Part shown: one piece after another, positions 1-10,646 of the stretch
How positions within the stretch are numbered: the first letter of the stretch is position 1
How the letters are laid out: each line of letters opens with the position of its first letter
NCBI RefSeq assembly: GCF_004358695.1
Contig: NZ_SNAA01000016.1
Coordinates: 18,582-82,581, forward strand
Reading direction: 5' to 3'
DNA: 64,000 nt
Origin: Palleronia sediminis
Lineage (GTDB): Bacteria; Pseudomonadota; Alphaproteobacteria; Rhodobacterales; Rhodobacteraceae
Program-made: the position numbers and the translations under genes
Notes under the pieces: model-generated
Databases searched by the model: none
What the model saw: the letters and a program-made list of their open reading frames with translations, nothing else
What the model was told of the DNA's origin: nothing

Positions 1-411
1 CACGTCGCAATCGGGATTGGCGGCGAGCGTGGTGGCGACGTTGATGTTGTTGGTCACGGCGAGGATGTTGCGATGCGCGAGCATCCGTTCGGCCACGGCT
101 TCGGTCGTGGTACCGATATTGAGAAACACCGAGCAATCGCCCGGAATGGCCGCGACGCAGGCCGCCGCGATGGATGCCTTGGCCTCGGCGTTGAGCGAGC
201 GGCGTTCCTCGTAGCCGATATTCATCGTGCCCGATGGCAGGACCGCACCGCCATGCACACGCTCGAGCCGGCCGGCATCGGCCAGGTCCGACAGGTCGCG
301 CCGGATCGTCTGAAGCGTGACGCCGAAATGATCGGCGAGGCCCTCGACCGTCACCTTGCCGTCGCGCCGCGCCATGTCGAGGATTTCGGGATGGCGGATC
401 GTCTGGGACAT
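1..411 (-). CDS. glpR: DeoR/GlpR-family transcriptional repressor (partial)
   Basis: The reverse strand reads MSQTIRHPEILDMARRDGKV, followed by the DeoR-type helix-turn-helix (VTVEGLADHFGVTLQTIRRD, residues about 19-38) and the start of the effector domain (FLNIGTTTEAVAERMLAHRN). The coding frame runs off the window at base 1, so only about 137 residues are visible; family members are about 250 aa. The frame stays open upstream of the chosen ATG, so a longer N-terminus is possible. It diverges from a glycerol importer operon. In related bacteria a GlpR of this type senses glycerol-3-phosphate and represses that operon; the effector here is inferred from context. Confidence 0.85.
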   Translation of the reverse strand, partial: MSQTIRHPEILDMARRDGKVTVEGLADHFGVTLQTIRRDLSDLADAGRLERVHGGAVLPSGTMNIGYEERRSLNAEAKASIAAACVAAIPGDCSVFLNIGTTTEAVAERMLAHRNILAVTNNINVATTLAANPDCDV

Positions 412-750
412 ATGTTCGCTTTGCTCCGCATCGGGCGTGGCCGCGCCGCGCCGACTCCCCAGCGTCACCTGTTCTGAAACAGTATGATACGGGGCGTAAT
501 TCATCCTAGGCATAAGCTCCCCGGACAAGCAGGAACAGAATACCGCAAAAAAGCGAAAATCAAGGGTTTCATTTCGCGCTTTGCAGTCCTAGGGTCCGGC
601 AAAGCCGTCCACCTTGCCTTTCGGACAAGGGCTGGCGACGGTGAAAGGCATCGGACGGCCGGAAACGGCCCGCGACGGATCGCCCCGGAAAATGCCGGTG
701 CGCCCCATGCGCCGCGAGGAGGCGGGTTCGACGCAAGGGGGGAAAGACGC
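412..750. other. Divergent intergenic region, glpR/glpS
   Basis: About 340 bases between the divergent repressor and the first transporter gene, with no convincing gene on either strand. It must hold both promoters. The only clear structure is an AT-rich imperfect inverted repeat near 548-583, listed separately. The frame upstream of glpS stays open through much of this stretch, but a purine-rich ribosome-binding site just before base 751 marks the real start. Confidence 0.6.
548..583. promoter_or_regulatory. Candidate GlpR operator (imperfect inverted repeat)
   Basis: AAAAAGCGAAAAT (548-560) faces ATTTCGCGCTTTG (571-583), an imperfect inverted repeat with a 10-base spacer in otherwise GC-rich DNA. 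DeoR/GlpR proteins bind repeated TTTCG-type half-sites, so this is a plausible repressor site for the divergent promoters. Assignment is by position and half-site resemblance only. Confidence 0.45.
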
Positions 751-1835
751 ATGAGCCTCGTGCTCGATCACGTATCCAGAACCGCCGGGGGCGAGACCCT
801 CATCTATCCGACCGATCTCACGCTCGAGCCCGGCACGATGAACGTGCTGCTCGGCCCGACCAATGCGGGAAAGACCTCGCTCATGCGGCTGATGGCCGGG
901 CTCGACAAGCCGGCGAGCGGGCGCATCCTGTGGAAGGGCGAGGACGTGACCGGCCAGCGCGTGCAAGATCGCAAGGTCGCGATGGTTTATCAGCAGTTCA
1001 TCAACTACCCCTCGATGACCGTTTACGACAATATCGCTTCGCCCATGCGGCTGATGGGGCTCGACGCCGGCGAGATCGACCGCCGCGTGCGCGAGACCGC
1101 CGACCTGATGCAGCTCGGCCCCATGCTCGAACGCAAGCCGCTGGAGCTGTCGGGCGGCCAGCAGCAGCGTTGCGCGCTGGCCCGCGCGCTGGTCAAGAAC
1201 GCGGGGCTGGTGCTGCTCGACGAGCCGCTAGCCAATCTCGACTACAAGCTCCGCGAAGAGCTGCGCGCGGAAATTCCCAGGATCTTTGCCGAATCCGGCT
1301 CGATCTTTGTCTATGCCACCACCGAGCCCGAAGAGGCGCTGCTGCTCGGCGGCAATTGCGCGACCCTGTGGCAGGGGCGTGTGACCCAGTTCGGCCCCAC
1401 CCCCGAGGTTTACCGCAAACCCGCCGACGCCACCACGGCGCGCGTCTTTTCCGACCCGCCCATGAATTTCCTCGAGGTCGAGAAACGCGACGGCGTGCTG
1501 GCTTTCGGCGAGGGCGAGACGCTGCCCGCGGGGGCCTTCGGGCCCGAGCTGGCCACCGGGCGCTACACCGCCGGGTTCCGCCCCAATCACCTGTCGCTCG
1601 ACCCCGGCGCGCAGACCATTGCCTTTGACGCCACGCTGGCCGTGACCGAGATCACCGGATCGGAAACCTATGTCCATCTCGACCACCACGGCGCGCGCTG
1701 GGTGGGGCTCGTCCACGGGGTGCGCGTGCTGCGCCCCGGCGAAAGCCTGACCGTCCATCTCGACCCGCGCCACGTCTACCTTTTCGACGAGGCCGGCGCG
1801 CTGGTGCGGCCCGCCCCCTATGCGGAGGCCGCGTG

Positions 1836-1836
<1 letters not shown>
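751..1836 (+). CDS. glpS: Glycerol ABC transporter ATP-binding protein GlpS
   Basis: A 361-aa ATPase of the MalK/UgpC type, first of two ATPases in the operon. Walker A is GPTNAGKT (about 35-42), the signature LSGGQ is intact (about 133-137), and Walker B is LVLLDEP (about 152-158). The position normally holding the switch histidine reads YATTEPEE, with Thr (about 191) in place of His. A C-terminal TOBE-like region follows. The start at 751 has a purine-rich RBS (GGGGGGAAAG) just upstream; the frame is open further back but without an RBS. It ends by overlapping the next gene. The family is known from the Rhizobium glpSTPQUV glycerol uptake operon. Confidence 0.9.
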
Positions 1837-2920
<1,084 letters not shown>

Positions 2921-2924
<4 letters not shown>

Positions 2925-3790
2925 AGACCGACAACCAGAAGGCCTGGTTCCTCGTTCTGCCGGTGCTGGTGCTGGTGGCCTTTTCGGCGGTGATCCCGCT
3001 GATGACGGTGGTCAATTACTCGGTGCAGGACACGTTCGGCAACAACGTCTTCTTCTGGGCCGGGCTCGAGTGGTTCGACCAGATGCTGCATTCGGAACGG
3101 ATGTGGAATGCGCTGGGACGCCAGCTTGCCTTTTCCTCCATCATCCTCGCCATCGAGATCCCGCTCGGCGTGTTCGTCGCGCTGAACATGCCCAAGAAAG
3201 GGTTCTGGGCCTCGTTCTGCCTCGTCGTCATGTCGCTGCCTTTGCTGATCCCGTGGAACGTGGTCGGCACGATCTGGCAGATCTTCGGCCGGGTGGATAT
3301 CGGGCTTCTGGGCTATACGCTCGACGCGCTGGGGATCGACTACAACTACACCCAAGGGTTCTATGCCGCCTGGACGACCGTCATCGTGATGGATGTCTGG
3401 CACTGGACGTCGCTCGTTGCACTTCTGGCTTATGCCGGGCTGCAATCCATCCCCGACGCCTATTACCAGGCCGCCAAGATCGACCAGGCGAGCCGCTGGG
3501 CCGTGTTCCGCTATATCGAGCTCCCCAAGATGCTGGGCGTGCTGATGATCGCGATCCTGCTGCGGTTCATGGACAGCTTCATGATCTATACCGAGCCCTT
3601 CGTCGTCACCGGGGGCGGCCCCGGCAACGCGACGACGTTCCTGTCGATCGACCTCGTCAAGATGGCACTGGGGCAGTTCGACCTCGGCCCGGCGGCGGCG
3701 TTCTCGCTGATGTATTTCCTCGTGATCCTCGTGATCTCGTGGGTGTTCTACACCGTGATGGTTAACCTCGACCGGAGGGACGCGAAATGA
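2921..3790 (+). CDS. glpP: Glycerol ABC transporter permease GlpP
   Basis: A 289-aa inner-membrane permease of the MalF type with about six hydrophobic segments. The first is near residues 10-30 (FLVLPVLVLVAFSAVIPLMT). An EAA-loop-like stretch (YYQAAKIDQASRWAVFRYIELP) near residue 190 contacts the ATPases. It overlaps glpT and glpQ by 4 bp at each end, so translation is probably coupled. It forms the channel with the next gene product. Confidence 0.9.
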
Positions 3791-4680
3791 GCGATGCGAC
3801 CATCGAGGCCCCCGGCGCGGGCCACCTGCCCGAAGACCTGACCGCCGCGCGCAACGACGTGCGCACGGCGCGCCGGTTCCGGCCCTCGGGGTCGGCCGTG
3901 GTGATGGGGCTTTACCTGCTGTTCCTGATGCTGCCGATCTACTGGCTGCTGAACATGAGCCTCAAGACGAATACCGAGATCCTCGGGCAGTTCTCGCTCT
4001 GGCCGCAGAACCTGACCTTGCAGAACTACGCGACGATCCTGACCGATGCCTCGTGGTACATGGGCTATGTCAACTCGCTGATCTACGTCGTGCTGAACAC
4101 CGCGATCTCGCTCACGGTGGCGCTGCCCGCGGCCTATGCCTTCAGCCGCTACAACTTCATGGGCGACAAGCACCTCTTCTTCTGGCTGCTGACGAACCGC
4201 ATGGCGCCGCCCGCGGTCTTTGCCCTGCCCTTTTTCCAACTCTATTCGTCGGTCGGGCTGTTCGACACCCATATCGCGGTAGCGCTGGCGCATTGCCTGT
4301 TCAACGTGCCGCTCGCCGTATGGATCCTCGAGGGGTTCATGCGCGGCGTTCCCAAGGAGATCGACGAAACCGCCTATATCGACGGCTATTCCTTCGGGCG
4401 GTTCTTCATCAAGATCTTCATGCCGCTGATCTCGTCGGGGATCGGTGTCGCGGCGTTCTTCTGCTTCATGTTCTCGTGGGTCGAGCTTCTCCTGTCGCGC
4501 ACGCTGACCAGCGTCGAAGCCAAGCCCATCGCCGCCACCATGACGCGCACCGTGGGCGCGGCCGGCGTCGATTGGGGCGTTCTGGCCGCGGCCGGGGTGC
4601 TGACCATCGTGCCGGGCGCGCTCGTGGTGTTCTTCGTGCGGAACTACATTGCCAAGGGCTTTGCCCTGGGGAGGGTGTGA
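3787..4680 (+). CDS. glpQ: Glycerol ABC transporter permease GlpQ
   Basis: A 297-aa MalG-type permease. A hydrophilic N-terminus of about 38 residues precedes the first membrane segment (VVMGLYLLFLMLPIYWLLNM). The EAA loop appears as EIDETAYIDGYSFGRFFIKI near residue 190. It starts in an ATGA overlap with glpP and pairs with it to form the membrane channel. It should not be confused with glycerophosphodiesterase GlpQ of enteric bacteria, which shares only the name. Confidence 0.9.
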   Translation: MSDATIEAPGAGHLPEDLTAARNDVRTARRFRPSGSAVVMGLYLLFLMLPIYWLLNMSLKTNTEILGQFSLWPQNLTLQNYATILTDASWYMGYVNSLIYVVLNTAISLTVALPAAYAFSRYNFMGDKHLFFWLLTNRMAPPAVFALPFFQLYSSVGLFDTHIAVALAHCLFNVPLAVWILEGFMRGVPKEIDETAYIDGYSFGRFFIKIFMPLISSGIGVAAFFCFMFSWVELLLSRTLTSVEAKPIAATMTRTVGAAGVDWGVLAAAGVLTIVPGALVVFFVRNYIAKGFALGRV

Positions 4681-4682
4681 CG

Positions 4683-4955
4683 ATGCAATGGATGGCCTGG
4701 ACCTGGCCCACGGCGGCCTTTTTCCTCGTGATCGCGCTGTTGCTCGTGGTCTTCAGCATCCTCGCGATCAAGCGGCCCGAGACGCCGCGCGTGGGCGTGC
4801 TGGGGATCGAGACGACGCGGGGTGACCGATTGTTCATCACGCTGCTCGCCTCGGCCTTCATCAATCTCGCGTGGCTGGGCTTCGGCATCGCGCCGCAGGC
4901 CTGGGCGCTACTCGTCTGTCTTGGCGTCGCGGCGGTCATATTCCGCTATGTCTGA
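4683..4955 (+). CDS. glpU: DUF2160 small membrane protein (GlpU-like)
   Basis: A 90-residue protein with three predicted hydrophobic segments (FFLVIALLLVVFSILAI; LFITLLASAFINLAWLGFG; ALLVCLGVAAVIF) separated by a short charged loop. It starts 2 bp after glpQ and sits between the permeases and the binding protein. This matches the DUF2160 protein found at the same place in Rhizobium-type glycerol operons. Its role is unknown; an accessory part of the membrane complex is the natural guess. Confidence 0.85.
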   Translation: MQWMAWTWPTAAFFLVIALLLVVFSILAIKRPETPRVGVLGIETTRGDRLFITLLASAFINLAWLGFGIAPQAWALLVCLGVAAVIFRYV

Positions 4956-4995
4956 CGGATTTCTTCGACGTTCACCAAACCATGGGAGGTAAACC

Positions 4996-6708
<1,713 letters not shown>

Positions 6709-6730
6709 GCCGCGATACCGTCTGAGACCG

Positions 6731-6766
6731 GGGCCGGCGCGTCGCAGGACGCGCCGGCCCTTTTCC
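6731..6766 (+). terminator. Rho-independent terminator of the glycerol operon
   Basis: A perfect 13-bp GC-rich stem, GGGCCGGCGCGTC (6731-6743) against GACGCGCCGGCCC (6748-6760), with a GCAG loop and a TTTT tract right after. It lies 22 bases past the glpV stop and only a few bases from the end of the converging Hint gene. Confidence 0.9.
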
Positions 6767-6771
6767 GTGGC

Positions 6772-8190
6772 TCAGCCGAGCAGCAATTCCGCCTCGTGGC
6801 GACGGGCGATCAGGCGCGAGGCGCGATAGGCCTCGATCCCCTCGGGGCGGCCGAGTTCGAGGAAAAGCGACAGGATCTCGCCGCGCTGATCGTCCTGAAG
6901 CCCGTTCATCGCATAATCGCCGGGGTGAAAGGTCTCGGTCCAGGCACCATCGGCCAGCACGACCTCGTGACGGTCGCACATGATGTGCACATAGGTGACG
7001 CCCGCCCTTGGCATCGTCCGGGCGACGCCCGCCCGCGCGCGCAGATGCTTGGCCGCTATCAGCACTTCGGGCGTGGCGAACAGCAGCTCGGTATCCCCGC
7101 CCTGGATCAGCATGCGGTGGTTCGGCGACACCAGCATATCCGTTTCGGGGCAATCCGGCCCGAGCGATCCGGCGCGGATGAGCACCGGGCGCAGCTCGGT
7201 CCGGCGCATCATCTCGGACGGGGTCACATCGCGCGCGCCGACCCAGCTTACCGTCTGGAACCCGTTGTCGCGGGTCAACACCCGGTCGCCCGGCCGCAGA
7301 TCCTCGACCGCGACGAGCCCGCGCCGCGTCAGGATGGCCGTGCCCGGCGTGAAGCAGATGCAGGGCGGCGGCGCGTCCACGCTTTCGACCGAGGCGATCC
7401 GCCCGATATCGTCGAAATCGACCCGCGTGCCATCGCTCAGCGTCGCGATCCCGCCATCCTGCAGGTCGTCGTCGATCCCGTCCTTTTCGCGGATGATCGC
7501 GCGGATCTCTCCCGGGTCGAGGGTAAAGGTCTCGCCGCTTTCCAGCGTGACGGAAACCGGACCTTCGACATAGAGCGTGTCGTTCTCGTCGGCCCCCTTG
7601 GCCGATCCGCCGCGCGAGCCGGACCCCGACCCCGAGCCGTACAGATGGGACGAGCCGCCAAAGACCGTGTCGGTCCCGCCGCCCTGCAGCCCGACAAAGA
7701 ACCGGTCGCCGCCCGATTTCGAGCCCGAGCCGCCCTTGCCACCGATCAGCAGGTCCTCGCCTGCGCCGCCGTAAAGATCGTCGTTGCCCGAGCCGCCGAG
7801 GATCACGTCGTCGCCATCGTCGCCCGTCAGCACATCGCGGCCCTTGCCGCCCTCGATCGTATCGTCGCCGGCACCGCCCGAGATCGCATCGTCGCCCGAT
7901 CCGCCGCGGATCGCGTCATCGCCCGCGCCGCCCGCCAGGCAATCGTCGCCCTTGCCGCCGTCGATGGTGTCGTCCCCGGCGCCCCCGGCAACGGTATCGG
8001 CGCCCGAGCCCGCGTCGATCCGGTCGTCGCCGTCGCCGCCCAGGATCAGGTTGTCGCCATCGTCGCCGTCGATCCGGTCGTCGCCCCCGAGGCCGCGGAT
8101 CGTGTCGTCACCGTCCCTGCCCCGCAGCGTGTCGTCGCCATCCGTACCGACGATCGAGTCGTCGCCCTTGGTACCGTTTATCCGTGCCAT
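6772..8190 (-). CDS. RTX-repeat Hint-domain protein, module A
   Basis: A 472-aa predicted secreted protein. Residues about 8-155 are glycine/aspartate-rich nonapeptide repeats of the RTX calcium-binding type (GGAGDDTI, GGSGDDAI). A low-complexity Gly/Ser stretch (about 150-200) follows. A Hint domain starts at Cys279 (CFTPGTAILTRRG, then VEDLRPGDRVLTRDNGFQTV) and runs to the end. It has no Sec signal, as expected for type I export through the repeats. The start at 8190 has a GGGGGA ribosome-binding site. It diverges from a kinase gene whose paralogue accompanies a second Hint gene 2 kb away. Hint domains can self-cleave, but the catalytic outcome here is unknown. Confidence 0.85.
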   Translation of the reverse strand: MARINGTKGDDSIVGTDGDDTLRGRDGDDTIRGLGGDDRIDGDDGDNLILGGDGDDRIDAGSGADTVAGGAGDDTIDGGKGDDCLAGGAGDDAIRGGSGDDAISGGAGDDTIEGGKGRDVLTGDDGDDVILGGSGNDDLYGGAGEDLLIGGKGGSGSKSGGDRFFVGLQGGGTDTVFGGSSHLYGSGSGSGSRGGSAKGADENDTLYVEGPVSVTLESGETFTLDPGEIRAIIREKDGIDDDLQDGGIATLSDGTRVDFDDIGRIASVESVDAPPPCICFTPGTAILTRRGLVAVEDLRPGDRVLTRDNGFQTVSWVGARDVTPSEMMRRTELRPVLIRAGSLGPDCPETDMLVSPNHRMLIQGGDTELLFATPEVLIAAKHLRARAGVARTMPRAGVTYVHIMCDRHEVVLADGAWTETFHPGDYAMNGLQDDQRGEILSLFLELGRPEGIEAYRASRLIARRHEAELLLG

Positions 8191-8573
8191 GTTCGTTTCC
8201 CCCAGGCGACCCTGTCGAGTGACGGGCCTCCGGTCCTGTGCCTCGTGCCGGATCGGGCGCCGCCCCCCGCGGTCGCATCGCGGGACCGGAAAGAGGCGCG
8301 GGATCGGGCGGTTGATGCACCGACGGATCGGCACATACCAAGCGGCGACCGAAAGGATCGCCGCCGTCATGTTCCTATCCGACATCCCGCGGCGGTAATC
8401 AATTCTTCATCTTTGCGCGATACGGCACCAAACCCGATCAATTTACGCACAATTGCGCCCGATTGGCCGGTTTGTCGCAAAATATGAAACACTCCGCGAT
8501 CACGGCCGGAACCGGCTTGCGGTTCGGCACGATCCGTTGCCCCCCTGTCGGGGTGAACCCAGGGGCAAGGGCG
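8191..8573. other. Divergent intergenic region of module A
   Basis: About 380 bases between the divergent Hint gene and kinase gene. No convincing gene is seen. The frame upstream of the kinase is open back to about 8463, but without a good start. An AT-richer patch at about 8395-8495 probably holds the promoters and contains the palindrome listed separately. Confidence 0.5.
8439..8455. promoter_or_regulatory. Palindromic element CAATT-N7-AATTG
   Basis: CAATTTACGCACAATTG is an inverted repeat with a 7-base spacer in the divergent promoter region of module A. Its core (ATTTACGCACAATT, 8441-8454) matches 12 of 14 bases of a sequence upstream of the second Hint gene. This suggests a shared regulator, unproven. 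Confidence 0.35.
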
Positions 8574-9563
8574 ATGAACGGCACGGATGGCGGGCCGCCG
8601 CCGGCAGAGGACGCGGCGCAAGCGGCCGAGGCGCTGTTCGGGGATCCGGTCGACCGGATCACCGCGCCCGGCGGCCGCCGCAGGGCGAGCGTCCGGGTGC
8701 ATCTCGGGGGGCGGTCGGTGATCGCCTCATGGCGCGCCGACCCGGCGCGGCGCGCGCGCGAGATTGCGCTGCTCGAGGCGCTGGCGCGCGAGGATGCGCC
8801 TGTGCCGCGGTTTCTCGGCCAATCGCGCGGCTGGAGTTTCCAGAGCGACGCGGGCAACCGTCGCCTGACCGCCGAGCTTGAAAGGCAGGACGCGCAGGGC
8901 CGCGAGACGGTCGCGGCCGCCGCCCTCGAAAGCCTGCTGCAGATCAAGCGCGCGGCGCGGCGGCTCGGGCTCGTAGCCGACCTGCCGCCCATCGCCAACG
9001 GGCCCGAATGGCTGGGCAGTTTTGCGCGCGGGCCGGTGCGCCTCGCCGAAAGGCTGGGCATCCCCGCGCCGGATTACGATGCGGCCGCGCTGGCCCATGG
9101 GCTGACCAGCCTGCCGCTGGCCTTCATCAAGTGGGACGCGCGGCCCGGCAATGCCGCGATCGCCGCGGATGGCCGCGTGATCTGGTTCGACTGGGAGGAT
9201 TACGGCCGCCGCGCGGGCGTCGAGGATGCGGCGTTCCTTGTCGCGGACGAGTTCTGGCCCCTGCCCGCCGACAGCTCGCGCGACCTGTTGCGGCGTACCG
9301 GCTTTGTCGCGCCCGGTCACGAGCCGCTTTTCATCCGCTTTGCCGTGTTGCAGGGGATCGAGCGCTGCCGCCTCATCCTCGGGCAGCAGGGCCGGCACGG
9401 ATGGCAGGACGCGGCGCGGATGCGGCGCTATGACCGGATCGGGGTCAGCCGCGAGCTTGCCCTTCGCGTCACCGCGACGGCCGCCGCGCTGGCCGGAATG
9501 GACGGTGCGGCGCAACCGCTGGCGCGCTGGCTCGACCACGCCGCCATGGCGCTGCCGGAGTAG
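8574..9563 (+). CDS. Aminoglycoside-phosphotransferase-fold kinase, module A
   Basis: A 329-aa protein with the C-lobe of APH/choline-kinase-like enzymes. The catalytic loop reads IKWDARPGN (about 185-193): the catalytic Asp and metal-binding Asn are kept, but the usual first His of HxDxxxxN is Lys. The second metal-binding Asp is in WFDWEDYGRR (about 204-213). The substrate is unknown. It is a clear paralogue of the converging kinase, sharing GPVRLAERLGI, KWDARPGNAA and DEFWPL. The ATG at 8574 has an AGGGG site upstream; an earlier TTG (8463) is less likely. The two kinase genes end 18 bases apart. Confidence 0.75.
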   Translation: MNGTDGGPPPAEDAAQAAEALFGDPVDRITAPGGRRRASVRVHLGGRSVIASWRADPARRAREIALLEALAREDAPVPRFLGQSRGWSFQSDAGNRRLTAELERQDAQGRETVAAAALESLLQIKRAARRLGLVADLPPIANGPEWLGSFARGPVRLAERLGIPAPDYDAAALAHGLTSLPLAFIKWDARPGNAAIAADGRVIWFDWEDYGRRAGVEDAAFLVADEFWPLPADSSRDLLRRTGFVAPGHEPLFIRFAVLQGIERCRLILGQQGRHGWQDAARMRRYDRIGVSRELALRVTATAAALAGMDGAAQPLARWLDHAAMALPE

Positions 9564-9581
9564 CCGCGGGCGGCGTCGCGC

Positions 9582-10646
9582 TCAGTCGGCGTCCTCGTCC
9601 TCGACCCGGCGCGCCACCCTGTCGAAGAACGGGCCCAGCGCCTCGGTTCCCGCATCGGTCAGCGCGTAGTCGCGCGCGCGCCGCGCCAGCGCGGCGGACA
9701 TCGGGCGGGCCACGCCGATCAGGTCGTAATGGCGCAGCGTCCGGTCGTTGGTTTCCCAGCCGCCCGTCGCCGCCTGCCGCAGGATCTTGCGCAGCCGGCT
9801 GCAGGCGTGAAGCATCGCATAGGTTGCAAGCGGCCCCGAATCGGTGTCGGGCAATTCCTCGGCCACGATGCGCAGCGACATGGCTGCGTCGAGCGGCCAG
9901 AACTCGTCCGAGATCAGCGCCGCGACATCCTCGAACCCGCCGCGGCGCCCGACCATGCCCCAGTCGAACCACATCACCGGGTCGTCATCCGACAGCGCGG
10001 CATTGCCCGGCCGCGCGTCCCACTTGGTAAAGACCTGCGGCCCGGCAATGAGCGATTGCGCGAGCCCCGGCACGTCATAGCGCGGCGCGGCGATGCCAAG
10101 CCGTTCGGCCAGGCGCACCGGCCCGAGCGAGAAATCGGCCAGCCAGTCCGAGGCCATGCCGATGAAGGGCAGTTCCTGCGCGATGCCCGTGGCGGTCGCG
10201 ATCCTGCGGATCGCGGCCAGCGACGCCACCGCGTCGGCCGCGATGGTCTCGCGCATGATGCTCTTGGTCGCGGCGAGCGCGTCGGACAGCCGTGCGCCGC
10301 CGCAATCCTCCTGGATCAAGACCCCGCCGCCGAAGGCCAGCAGCCTCGGGACATGGCCGTCGGCCCCGTCGAGGATGCCCAGCACCAGCGCCTCGCGCAG
10401 CCGCTCGGCCCGGTCGGGGCGGCGCGTGGCGATGACGCGGCGCCCGTCGCCCAAGATCAACCGCAGACTGGCGCGGCGCGGCCCGCCCGGCGCCTCGATC
10501 CGCTGAACGGAGGTTCCCAGGAGCCGCCCCGCCTGCCCGGCCAGCGCATCGAGATCGGCCCGCATCGCGGCGGCGTCGGGTTGGGTGAAACTGCCGAAAC
10601 CTGGGGGCGGCGGGGGAATTGCGGTCTGCGCCTCGGCCTGGATCAT
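9582..10646 (-). CDS. Aminoglycoside-phosphotransferase-fold kinase, module B
   Basis: A 354-aa paralogue of the converging kinase. The catalytic loop is TKWDARPGN (about 207-215), with the same His-to-Lys change, and the metal-binding Asp lies in WFDWGMVGRR (about 226-235). A proline-rich N-terminal tail (PPPPPGFGS) precedes the kinase fold. Its ATG overlaps the stop of the Hint gene in an ATGA junction, so it is translationally coupled to a secreted protein. A role in modifying, protecting against or regulating that protein is inference; the substrate is unknown. Confidence 0.75.
   Translation of the reverse strand: MIQAEAQTAIPPPPPGFGSFTQPDAAAMRADLDALAGQAGRLLGTSVQRIEAPGGPRRASLRLILGDGRRVIATRRPDRAERLREALVLGILDGADGHVPRLLAFGGGVLIQEDCGGARLSDALAATKSIMRETIAADAVASLAAIRRIATATGIAQELPFIGMASDWLADFSLGPVRLAERLGIAAPRYDVPGLAQSLIAGPQVFTKWDARPGNAALSDDDPVMWFDWGMVGRRGGFEDVAALISDEFWPLDAAMSLRIVAEELPDTDSGPLATYAMLHACSRLRKILRQAATGGWETNDRTLRHYDLIGVARPMSAALARRARDYALTDAGTEALGPFFDRVARRVEDEDAD

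Noticed and set aside
484-750. N-terminal extension of GlpS from base 484
   Set aside because: The extra 89 residues are low-complexity translation of promoter DNA, and a good RBS precedes the ATG at 751.
7700-8180. Tandem direct repeats resembling a CRISPR or satellite array
   Set aside because: They are in-frame codons for the RTX nonapeptides of the Hint protein, with no constant-length spacers.
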